This document shows positions 48,987 through 59,310 of a DNA stretch of 64,000 nucleotides, piece after piece; the stretch's first letter is position 1; the number at the start of each line of letters is the position of its first letter. The stretch is from Pteria penguin. Its lineage: Eukaryota; Mollusca; Bivalvia; Pterioida; Pteriidae. Position numbers and translations under genes: made by a program. Under the pieces are notes generated by a model that was not told the origin of the DNA, searched no databases, and saw only the letters and a list, made by a program, of their open reading frames with translations. Where the stretch lies: the NCBI GenBank assembly GCA_035048485.1, contig CM068584.1, forward strand, positions 68,725,878 through 68,789,877, given 5' to 3'.

Positions 48987-51930
48987 TTATGCTTGATTTA
49001 TTCTGTAATCTCCATAAGCATAGGTTTGGATTCCATCCTCACAAATCCATCGTTTATCATCGTAAGGAGACAATGATATTTTGTTGATGGATTTCAAATA
49101 CAACACATGTTTATCACTTCTGATACTTTGCATAGTATCGCGATTGATTTGTTTATTCAACAAACAATCGATATAACCTTGGTGATCAATTTCTTGTTCT
49201 ACAACAGCTCTGCACACGCCCTTGGCTTTCTTTACGTTAAGCCCTTTCTTGGTCACAAAGGAGTACATTTTTGCTCGCAGACCAACAAAGCTTGATACAG
49301 GCTCCCCTGAAAAGATAAAAAAACCCATTTTTTATTTATCATGCAGTTTCTAAAATTTGTATTATCTCCACAATTGAAGCTATAGATGTACCTATTACTC
49401 ACCATTTGCCTTATCCTTCATTTTGCCTACTACTTTCTTGTTTTTTTTTTTATCTGAATACAAGAAGTGTTCCTTTGGGTATTCTGATGTATCAAATACA
49501 TCTATGTATTGAAGCATATCTTGATACATATCCTCAGTTTTAATGCTGTAGAACAATGAATCAGTATCCGTCATGAGTAAGCGTGCTTTGTTGCCATACT
49601 TTTCCTCGATGAAATCATAATGGAATCGATACATGAACAATTTTGAGATATCCAATACACACATTCCTATGCAGATTGGTTTGTTCAACAGCAGTTTTAC
49701 TCGACGACACTTCACTCCAACTAGATGTTTGTTGAATATGGTTATTCTCTCGAAGCTAGGTTTGCTTGTCAAACGTAGGAGTGCTCTTTTAGTGTTAACT
49801 AATTTAAAATTCATATGTAGACGTATGTTTTCCATAGTTTTTTCTGGTAATGACAAAAAAAAAAAAACAACAATAAGCATTAATTACACAGCTGAAAAGA
49901 CTTGATTTACATTATAATAAATGACGGCTCAGTAATAGAATACTTTTCGATACTTAAAAGAGTATAGAATCATTTAAAGCAGATTACAGATTAACAGTAT
50001 ACATCACACATGTATGTTTCGGTTAATGAACTCACACCAGAATAGGATAATAGAATATGAAAATAATACATAAAAGAATATTTATAATACGTAAGAATAT
50101 ACCAACCCGAAAACGATATTATTGTAGGATTTGTGTAGGCTAATATCAAACTTGTTGGTTGCATTCTTTCTTTTATTTGTGTTGTACTCAATATAAGGTT
50201 GTAACCATGCTTTCTGAGTGAATGCTAAAGCACGATGAATTTTCTTCAAAACAAGTCCATGATTTAAGTAAAATTGCAAGTTTCTGTAATGTACAACATA
50301 TTCATCTTTATCCCACAATGTTGGTATGAGTTTTTTTGAAATAATTTTTTCACGATCTTGTATCATATTTTTAAAAAAATTTGATAGATATGTTTGTTGT
50401 ATGCTGACAAATTACATCCTTTGATTTGAATAGTAGTTGGGGCTAATGGGTAATCCGAATGAAGTTCAACTAAGTGTTGGATACTCCAATGATACTTCAA
50501 ATATATAGCCAGTTTCAGCATTTTCCTCCCGAGATAAAATATTTAAAGAGTTGATTTCTTGAGTAGATAGCCGACGAAAATCTCCTATCGGCAAAGATTC
50601 AACCATTGCTCCTCCATACAGATTATTCATATCAAAATATCCTAAATACTTGCTATCTTTTGTTTCATCGTAAGTGTCGGAGATGTATTTATTGTTTGCA
50701 TTGGCGTAGCGTGTAGTAATCATAGCCACACCACCTCCTATACCTTTCTCTATCATTTGAAATTGTTCCACATCGGTAATTAGCTCTAATCGTATAATCA
50801 TTTCAAGACATGCCGAACAACATAAACCCGCTAATGTATAAAACTGTGCAGAATCTAAATCAACGTTTTCTAAAGTCACACTTCGAAACCTTTCAAAAAC
50901 ATCTGCCAAGAGAAGTACATCACATTTCAAATACAGATCATGGTAATCACCAAGTGTTTTTATATTCATTTCTGACCACACTTTTTGCGCATGTAAGTAG
51001 TCATCGTCTGAAATATCACACTTTTTTATCCTATTGTAGAATGCGGACTTTGGAGGAAGTCTTGTATCTTGAAATTTGCTTTTATCTGTGACATATGAAT
51101 ATGGATATACACCTTTTTGTAACAACAATGTTCTTTGCTTTTCGCATTGAAATTCTTTCTTGAAGTGTTTAAAATGCAATGTACTATCGTTTTTTAAATT
51201 ACGTACGAGGGAATCCAACGATGCACTTAAAAATTGGAAAGAGTCAATGAAACGAAGTCGGGAAACACTGAAAGATATATAACGTTCTTGAGTATTAGCT
51301 ATAACATTAAGCCTTTGTGTTTTGTATTTTCCCAACTTTTGCATAATAAGATGTCCGTCAAAACCTCGTAGGTTATGAAAGATTACTGGTATGAAATTCA
51401 CCTGTCTGTATTGTAGATTGCAATCTCTATGTGCTATGCCAATAAATCGTCCATTTAAATGATCATGATTCCGCACTTTTATATCTAACAATTCAAACTC
51501 TTTATTACATATATGACCATGCGTAGCCTTCTCATATTGCTCCTCAATCTTAAGATCCACTTCCATAGGTTCTATTGTTTTGATTTTTTTTCATCAACCT
51601 CTTTTCTTCTAGTAATGAATTCAACAATGTCTCTATAACATGTTCCCCACGATATACCACCGGTGGCTGAGTGAATCTATCATCACTTGATACAATTTGG
51701 TAACAGAAACCACATGGTTCAAATTTGGACAAGTTTATTGTATGACTAACATTTGGATCAGGATCTGTAAAACTCTCAATTGGCTGTACATAACTTTCTA
51801 GATCACTGTAGATAAGGTATGGAACTTTTAATTGTTTGGCAAAATCTTGAAATTCTATCACATCATTTTACCTGGTGTTGGCATTTCTATTTTTCGTTCA
51901 CCTACAAACATATAAAAGTTTCTATGCTTT
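48987..51930 (-). pseudogene. polB: Polinton/Maverick-type DNA polymerase B, exonuclease to C-terminus
   Basis: Protein-primed family B polymerase that would copy the element's own DNA. In order: ExoI (DLE in SDLES, about 51,800), ExoII (NLRGFD, about 51,370), ExoIII (LKCDVLLLAD, about 50,925), palm motif A (FDMNNLYG, about 50,625), motif B region (about 50,100), motif C (DTDS, about 49,560), and a conserved C-terminal tail ending near DGIQTYAYG. The frame is broken by a two-base shift at about 51,861, by a T8 tract at 51,584-51,591, and again near 50,478 and 50,370. A roughly 260-base interruption lies between about 50,107 and 49,843. A canonical short intron lies at 49,307-49,402. Upstream coding sequence is displaced to 57,813-57,832 and beyond 63,355 by two transposon insertions. 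It is non-functional as it stands; some homopolymer shifts could be assembly errors. Confidence 0.93.
49307..49402 (-). other. Probable 96-bp intron in polB
   Basis: The donor is GTGAGT right after AAATG, and the acceptor is TTTTATCTTTTCAG. Removing it joins conserved polymerase sequence in phase 1 with no residue lost. Confidence 0.75.
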
Positions 51931-51942
51931 TCGAGAGTTTGA

Positions 51943-52153
51943 TAGATAGATAGATAGATTATTGTTTTACGTCGCACCGGGAATATTCCACCCATATGGC
52001 GACGATCACAATTTAACACAAATCGAATCAAATTAAAACTAGCAATTAAAAATATCTAGGAAAGACCAGCTCTCATTGTATATCGTATCTACACATAAAT
52101 GGTACTACTAAAATGTACATGTATATACAATTAAAATATGTTATATTTCAATA
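51943..52153 (-). repeat. LINE 3' untranslated region and tail
   Basis: On the minus strand the last 70 bases read GATCGTCGCCATATGGGTGG, AATATTCCCGGTGCGACG, TAAAACAATAATC, then (TATC)n. The same block, with changes, ends the SINEs at 4,607-4,873 and 59,891-60,054. Confidence 0.85.
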
Positions 52154-55100
52154 TTATATTTTACTATATAAGTTAACTTCTTTTAAAAATGCAAGAACTT
52201 TCCAAATACTGACATTCTCAAATAACTCGCTCATACTTTTTACAGTATAATAGTCATTTCGAATGTGTGCAGTGTCTGCACATTCTAGCAATATATGTTT
52301 AATACTTAATAGACACCCGCAAGGGATACACTCTGGAGGAGGCTCTTCCTTTAAGAGGTAAGAATGAGTGACCCAAGAGTGCCCTATGCGGAGTCTATGA
52401 GTAACAACTTCATCTCGACGATTATTATGATTACAATGTAGTTTATCTTTAAAAATTGGCTTGAAATCATGAAGTTGATTGTTAACTTCATGTTCCCAAG
52501 CTTCTTGTGTTAAAGTCTCAATATAGTTAAAAATACAAGTTTTAAAGTCGCTACATGGAATTTTACCTACAGTATTAGATCTATATACAGCTTCTTTTGC
52601 TACTTTATCAGCTCTAACATTACCAACCAAACCCATATGTCCTGGAACCCAACAAAATGCAACCTCCAAATTATTTAATAACAGATAATTGACTTTCTCT
52701 AAAATCTTCAGAACATATAAATTACTTGTATTGAAATATTTAATAGCCTGAAGACACGATAACGAATCAGAATAAACTATATTTTTAGAATATTTGTTTC
52801 TTTCGATGTCAGTAAGTGCTAAAAGTATAGCTTTAGCTTCTGCAGTAAATATAGAGCTATTATCAGGTAAACGTGCGGATAGAGTAACGTCATTATCTGT
52901 AACTGCAGCAGCTGCAACTCTATCATCAACCTTAGAGCCATCTGTATAGTACGATTTATAATCGGAGTACAAAGACGCAATCTCCGAAAACATTTGTTGA
53001 TATTGGAGAGAGTTAGTATCATGTTTCTTATAATCTGATAATTTAAGTATGACTGTAGGTCTCTTCATCAACCATGGTGATGAAGAAGATATTTCATATT
53101 TAGCTATATCAGATAGCGTGATGCCAGCCTCCTCGATAAATGGTTTAACACGTAAGCCTATACTTTTAATGTTATTTGGTTTATTAAGATATTGTTTTTC
53201 ATATTTCGGCTTGAAGACACAGTTAAATGCAGGATTTGATGGGTTTGCATAGAGTTTAATGATATATTGTAATGTTAATTTCACTCTTCTTTCATTCAAA
53301 GAAGGTTCATTTGCTTCCGAGTATAAACTTTGTACAGGTGAGGTCCTGAAAGCACCAAGACTTAATCTTAAGCCCTGGTGATGTATGGTGTCCAGAAGCT
53401 GTAAATAAGACTTTCTGGCCGAACCATAAACAATACAACCATAGTCCAGCTTCGATCGGACCAGCGATCTGTAAAGCTGGAGCAACGTTGTACTTTCAGC
53501 ACCCCACTCTGTACTAGATAAAACTTTCAAAATATCTAAGGCTTTTAAACATTTGACTTTTAAAGATTTAATATGCGGTAAAAAAGACAATCGTTTATCA
53601 AAGATGACACCAAGAAATTTCACCATCCATAAAAAGTTCAGGGTCATTATGCATTCGTCTATTCTGGCAGAAATGAACACAAGAAGTTTTATTTTTCGAA
53701 AATTTAAAGCCGTTTTCTATAGACCACTGAAATATGTCATTCAGACAAAGCTGTCGTTTTCTCTCAATTAGATTCATATTTTTACCGCGACAGCATATCA
53801 AAAAGTCATCAACATAAAGTGATCCATCTATACCATGTTTTAAAATCTGTGTTAAGCTGTTTATTTTGATACTAAAAAGAGTAACCGACAGTATACTTCC
53901 CTGAGGAACTCCCATCTCCTGTTCAAAAGAATCAGAAACATGAGAGCCAAGTCGAACATTAAAACATCTATCTTTAAGAAAGTTTGAAATAAATATTGGC
54001 AAACTGCCTCTTAAACCCATATCATATAGATCCTTTAAAATACCATATTTCCAGGTAGTATCATACGCTTTCTCCAAATCAAAAAATATGGAGACAACAT
54101 GTTCTTTATTCACAAAGGCATCGCGTATATACGTTTCAAGGCGCACAAGATGATCCATGGTGCTCCTCTGCTTCCTGAAACCACACTGAATATCAGTGAG
54201 AAAATTGTTGTGTTCCAGGAACCAGACAAGACGTTCATTGATCATTCGTTCTAAAGTTTTACAAACGCAGCTCGTTAATGATATTGGTCGATAATTTACA
54301 GGATCAGTATGATCCTTTCCAGGTTTTGGAATGGGAATTATAATAGATTGTCTCCACGACTCTGGAAAATCACCATTTAACCAAATGTAATTAAAAATAT
54401 GAAGTAAAATATTTAAAGATTCTAACGGAAGATGTTTTAAAATTTGATAATGTACTTCATCCGGACCAGTTGCAGTATCATGAGATTTTTGCAAAGACAT
54501 TTGTAATTCTTCAATCGAAAACGGTTCATTATAATCTTCCTGATTATTCGACGAAAATTTCAATTTTAATTTTTCAGATTTTTGTTTTAAACGACGAAAT
54601 TGAGGGAGACAATTATCAGACGAAGAATTTTTTGAAAAAGTATTCCCCAAACAATTGGCAATGTCTAGTTGGGATGTTAAAATATTAGAGTTATGGTGAA
54701 GATGTTTAACATTATTTGAAGTACCTTTACCTTTTATTCTATTAATCATTTTCCATACCTTATTTGTAGGTGTATGAGTATTCACTTTAGAGACATACTT
54801 TCTCCAAGATAAACGTTTGCTACTATTAATGGTGCGCCTGGCAACAGCTCTGCGTTGGCGAACTTTATTTAAATTTGACGAAATAGGATGTCGTCTAAAT
54901 TCCTTTTCAGCCTTTTTGCGATCTTTGATGACATTTTTACAATTTTCATCAAACCATGGGTTGTATTTGTGTTTTGAAAAAGCAGAGGTTTTAGGAATGT
55001 TCTGTTCAGAAATCTGAACTAATGTATTTGTAAAAGTAAGAATAGGGTCGTTTTCAGCTAAATAATTAATTTGATTCAGATTCGTAAGACAATCAGATTG

Positions 55101-55817
55101 AAATTGACACCAGTCAGCTTTATCAAGTTTCCATCGTGGAATACAATTATTATTTGACGATACATTACTATTTAATATAAGTGGAAAATGATCACTCCCA
55201 CATAAATCGTCATGAACTGACCACAAAAAGTCAGTCAAAAGCGATGGATCTGTTAAAGTAAGATCTATTGAAGTATAGGTACCATGCCCTGGATGTAAAT
55301 AGGTACTGGACCCATCATTAAAGACACATAAATTATGTTTTGATATAAAATCTTCAATTATTTTACCTTTGTTATCAACACTGTCACTACCCCACAATAT
55401 ATTATGAGCATTAAAGTCACCTAATAAAATATACGGTTTAGGTAACTGCTGAATAAGTTTGTCCAATTCAGTGCAATCTAAGCTTGAACTGGGCGGAAGA
55501 TATACTGAACAAAATGTGATTGTTCTATGCAGTGTTATACGCACAGCAACAGCTTGTAAAACTGTATCTAATATAATATTACTATGCAAAATTGAATTTC
55601 GAACAAAGATGGACGAACCACCTGCAGCTCTTTCATTACTACTATAAATATTATATTGAAAAAAATTCTTCAATTGAAGAGAGTCTGTGTCCTTAAGATG
55701 GGTTTCCTGTAAACAAAAAATTGCCGGTGAATACTGCTGATCAAGTAGGTGTAATTCATTGATATTAACTTTTAAACCTCTACAGTTCCACTGGATAATA
55801 GAATCATGACGATTCAT
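52154..55817 (-). pseudogene. LINE ORF2: endonuclease, reverse transcriptase, RNase H
   Basis: The ATG at 55,817-55,815 overlaps the ORF1 stop (ATGA). Residues 1-220 form an APE-type endonuclease (QWNCRG, QETHL, GDFNAHN, GSDHFPL). Reverse transcriptase follows (NYRPISLTS, FFDLEKAYDT, GVPQGSILS, YVDDF). After a frame shift near 53,615-53,640, apparently with loss of several codons, the second frame continues with LGVIFDKRLSF, then RNase H (YYTDGSKVDD, TAEAKAILLAL, YSDSLSCLQA, WVPGHMGLVGNVRAD). A C-terminal cysteine/histidine motif follows (CIPCGC ... KHILLEC). Combined length is about 1,210 residues, normal for this group. Only the mid-frame break is obvious, so the copy is fairly young. Confidence 0.92.
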
Positions 55818-57134
55818 GGTATTTTTAACCTCGCAAGTGAAGGCTTGCGACCTTTTTTCTTGGGGGATTTACTGCGCTCCCTAGAACTTGATGGGATAGG
55901 TACCTCATCTGCAGAAATACTGCAAGAAATATCATCCTTTGAAGAAGATGGGGATAGCGAATCCTCCATTTCTACTTCAAGTACCTCATATTTGTTCCTT
56001 GTGATCACATCGGAACTAGAAGATTTGTTCGATGAAACAGGTTTAGATGATTTTTAAACTTGTTTTTTACTGGATGTTTGTTTTCAGGTTGACGATTTAT
56101 TTGAAATCGCCACGGTATGTGAAGGTGATGTCTGAGAAGATGACGTTGACACCGATATTGACGTAGGCGAAAAACCAGAAGAAGAAGAGAGTTCTGTGTT
56201 CATTCCCGAAATAACTGTTTGACACGCTACAGATACACTTTGTTTTTTTGTGACTACAGATGCATAATTATTTGTAGCAACTGGTCGTATATGAGTACTA
56301 TTATATACATTTCTGGCTTCCGAAAACGAGATGCCTCTTTCAACTTTAACTTTAATAATATCTACTTCTTTCTTATAAACCGGGCATTCTTTCGACGATG
56401 CATGATGGTTACCTTTGCAATTTGCACACTTTACTTCTGCACAACAAGGTCCAGAAAAAGCAAAATGATCGTCATACTCGTCAATACCAGTATCAACGTG
56501 TCCACATCGATCACATGTCTTACGACCTCTGTAGTTACGTTGACCATGTCCAAACTTTTGACAGGTAAAACAACGAAGAGGTGAAGGATAATAGAAATCG
56601 ACTTTGGCTTTAACGTAGCCTAATTTTATGGTTGATGGTACAGTAGATGTGCTAAACGTTAGGAGGAAAGTTCGTGTTTTTATTTCCTTTCCGTCTTTCT
56701 TTACAATAAATCGTTTCACACCGATTACTTTTTGGCTTTTGAGTTCACTTAAGATGACATCGTCTGCCAACAGCGCTAAATTCCTGTCTTTATCTCTCAA
56801 AATACCTTGACTTGTATTTAAAAATCTATGTGGTACTACCTTCACCGCTATGTCACCGATGTGATCACAAGTTTGTAAATTGAGGCTTTTGTTGTCTTTT
56901 CGCACATTCAACAAGAAGATTGCCATTTCGCTGTTTTGTTATATTTTTCACCGTCCCTGCAATAGATTGGATGGTTTTATCTACGAGAAACGGCGAAGCC
57001 TTAGCCAAAGCATTATCATCCGACGTAATGACTAAAAACTTGTTCCAGTCGTCATCTTGTTGGGAAAATTCAGGACATTCTGCTAAACGTTTCCGTTTAC
57101 TGAGAGTTTGGTGGTTTGTAAGCGGAGAATCCAT
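55814..57134 (-). pseudogene. LINE ORF1: gag-like protein with zinc knuckles
   Basis: It starts at MDSPLTNHQT (57,134). A one-base shift in an A-run near 56,886-56,890 moves the frame. The domain then shows CFTCQKFGHGQRNY, CDRCGH and CANCKGNHHASSKEC. The first knuckle has Tyr where the last Cys is expected. In-frame stops occur at 56,086-56,084 (TGA) and 56,056-56,054 (TAA). The same frame then continues to a basic end (SPKKKGRKPSLARLKIP), whose stop overlaps the ORF2 start. This protein normally coats the LINE RNA. Confidence 0.85.
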
Positions 57135-57800
57135 GAGAAAAGAAGAAAATTCATTCCCACAACTACCCACCCTCCAGGGAGTGTCTACAAGGACCACGCA
57201 ATACACTGTGGATCTCCAACAGCAATGCACTGGAGTGGTTGTGAGAGTATACTCGACCATAAAGAAAATAAATGCATTCAACTGTCAAAACGTTAACTCG
57301 GTAACCAGTCGAGAAAACACTTAAAAACAGTCAAAACATGCAAATAATCCTCATTCATAATCGATTGGCCCATAAGCCACCGCCTTCTCAAATATAAATT
57401 GATTTTAAAACTACAAGATATGCAACTCATAGGAAGGTGATGTATAACATACGAAATACTACGAAGAAATATCCAATGAGGGCTTGGCAAGACAAAGCCG
57501 ATTGATCGGGATCGGGCCCATCCGACCGCCCGTCTACCTGAAGTAAGGGCCAAAGTGGAGTGTTGGACAGAAACAAACCGCAGTTTGAAAATACCCTCAG
57601 CCACCAGGATCCCGTCCTCCAACGACACGGGTTGCATCCCACGGCAAACAGGATGCCTCATTTGGTCTATAACCGCGACCAGCAAGAGGGTGCTTGGGAA
57701 TCTTTTATAAGAATTCCCCGGGTGCCTCATTTAGTCGCCTCATACGACACGCAAGAGGTACGGAGGTCCTATTCTTATCACCCCGGGAACCCCACGGGGG
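57135..57800 (-). promoter_or_regulatory. LINE 5' untranslated/promoter region
   Basis: GC-rich relative to its surroundings and starting exactly at the target duplication. I/Nimb LINEs carry internal promoters here. ORFs of up to 145 codons in it show no domain. Confidence 0.6.
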
Positions 57801-57812
57801 TCGAGAGTTTGA

Positions 57813-57832
57813 CGTTTTAAGAATCCATGTAG
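57813..57832 (-). pseudogene. polB: 20-bp polB remnant between two insertions
   Basis: This strip lies between the LINE target duplication and the DNA transposon target duplication. Read on the minus strand in the polB frame it gives LHGF and then LK, part of a conserved zinc-finger-like region. It shows that both elements entered the same gene. Confidence 0.85.
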
Positions 57833-57859
57833 ACAATAAGTAAGGAGGCCAAAGTCTTC

Positions 57860-58979
57860 CCACCGACAAAAAGTCGTTTTATGCCATTTTCAGTTCAAAA
57901 TATTTATACAAATCAAGCATCTAACAAGACTTTCTTCGCAATTACTTACTTCTGTATATCCTAAATATTAGATTTATTTAGTACATAAAACAAAACAAGC
58001 AGTTTTAACCGCGTATCGCGAGTTTAAAAACCGTGTAAATCGCGTCGCGTCTTGTCCGATTTGCGTGTCGGCCATATTGCTTTACGTTCCTAATGAAAAC
58101 TGTACCTGTAATAGCGATTGCTTGGCGCCTGGTGTAGAGGTCTTTAACAGCCAATGAAAAGTGGTTTTACGAAAGCTTAGGCACATACAAATATGTGTTC
58201 AAACCACAGCATGTTTTTTTGACGTCATCATAATATGAGCCCAAAAAAATTATCGATTAATCTCTGTATTGACCTTAGCCAAGGCGTGGTGTTACGGTGA
58301 GTAAAACGATAATATATCTATCATTTACCAAAATTTCAACGTAATTGATTAAAAGATGAGAATGCGCCGCCAGTTTGAATATCCGATTGCTTCGAGAAGC
58401 CATGAAACGCACGGGATTATCGTTACTGAATTATCGATCGTGTCTATTCAATATGGCGGCGCCCAGATATTTCTACTTTCGTTTCAAACTCCAAGTGTTT
58501 TTCAGATATGTAGATGCTCGATACTTCTTTCATTTATTGATATTTCAATAAAGAGAATGAGCTATTAACATTTGGTAGTCTATTTAAGCATAAGTTTCTT
58601 TTGTTTTTACTTTTTTTATATTTTGTTTTATTTTTACTACATTATTTCACTTTTAGTAACAGACTAATATAGTCTACTGTATATGTCTATAATTTTTACT
58701 TTGAGTATTTACTATGATTTAACATTTCTGTTATAGAATGTTTTCTTTGTGGTTTCTTTGTTTTTATTTTCAGTTCAGTTGATTGGTTTTATGTTTTCTG
58801 AGATGTCCCTAGGCCTAGCATCTGTCAAGGAATGAGGATTTACCAATTTAAGTTTTCCACAGACACAGTGAATTTAAATATCCTTTAAACTGTAAATCAT
58901 TGTTTAAAACTCAAAAGTATAAAGTGTTGGTTTTTAATGAGTAAGGACATGGGAATAAAGCTGTTAGTATGTAAACAAC
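57860..58979. other. 5' non-coding part of the transposon
   Basis: It holds CAATATGGCGGCGC at 58,448-58,461 (plus) and its inverted near-copy GCCATATTG at 58,071-58,079 (minus). These resemble YY1-type elements often found at animal promoters. An acceptor TTCAAACTTGCAG at 59,304 just before the coding start suggests an upstream leader exon in this region. Confidence 0.4.
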
Positions 58980-58983
58980 TTGG

Positions 58984-59175
58984 GGGTGGTGTGGTGGTTA
59001 AGCAATTGGCTTGTGGTTCAAGAGGTCCTAAGTTCGAACAGAGAGCTTCGCTACTATGATGTTGCTGTTTGATTATTTCCTGCCTCAGGTACGGTCACAG
59101 AGGCCGAACGGTTAGCTTGCTTTGACTTGTGACAGGAGGGACGAGGGATCGAATCCCACTTGGTTCACTTTGTCT
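58984..59175 (+). mobile_element. Dimeric tRNA-like SINE fragment
   Basis: The first head is GTGGTGGTTAAGCAATTGGC with a degenerate B box AGTTCGAAC. The second is AGAGGCCGAACGGTTAGC with box B GGATCGAATCCC, about 100 bases later. No target duplication or LINE-like tail is evident. It may be part of the transposon leader or a decayed insertion. Confidence 0.5.
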
Positions 59176-59310
59176 GTCTATTGGTACCCATCCATAATTT
59201 TTTAAATTTACTTTTCTTACTATTTATTTAATTTATTTTTTTTTTTCATGATTTCAATATTGCAAATTGAGATAATTTTATAATAAAAATTATTCAAACT
59301 TGCAGACAAA

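Larger units (their letters stand above)
51943..57800 (-). mobile_element. Full-length I/Nimb-like LINE inserted in polB
   Basis: It is 5,858 bp, flanked by exact duplications TCGAGAGTTTGA at 51,931-51,942 and 57,801-57,812. The 5' end (minus strand) begins CCCCCGTGGGGTTCCCGGGG. The 3' end is GTGCGACGTAAAACAATAATC followed by four TATC repeats instead of poly-A. Order: GC-rich leader, gag-like ORF1 with zinc knuckles, and ORF2 with endonuclease, reverse transcriptase and RNase H. This is the layout of the I superfamily (I, Nimb). Both ORFs carry breaks, so this copy is dead but complete in length. Confidence 0.95.

Noticed and set aside
49991..50191. Minus ORF of 66 codons overlapping polB motif B
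   Set aside because: Out-of-frame shadow of the polymerase.
51943..52020. Separate SINE insertion next to the LINE
   Set aside because: The sequence is continuous with the LINE 3' region and the target duplication lies outside it, so it is the LINE tail.
57293..57730. 145-codon minus ORF upstream of the LINE gag
   Set aside because: Falls in the GC-rich 5' leader and has no domain; gag starts at 57,134.
57560..57820. 86-codon plus ORF
   Set aside because: Antisense to the LINE leader and crosses its target duplication.
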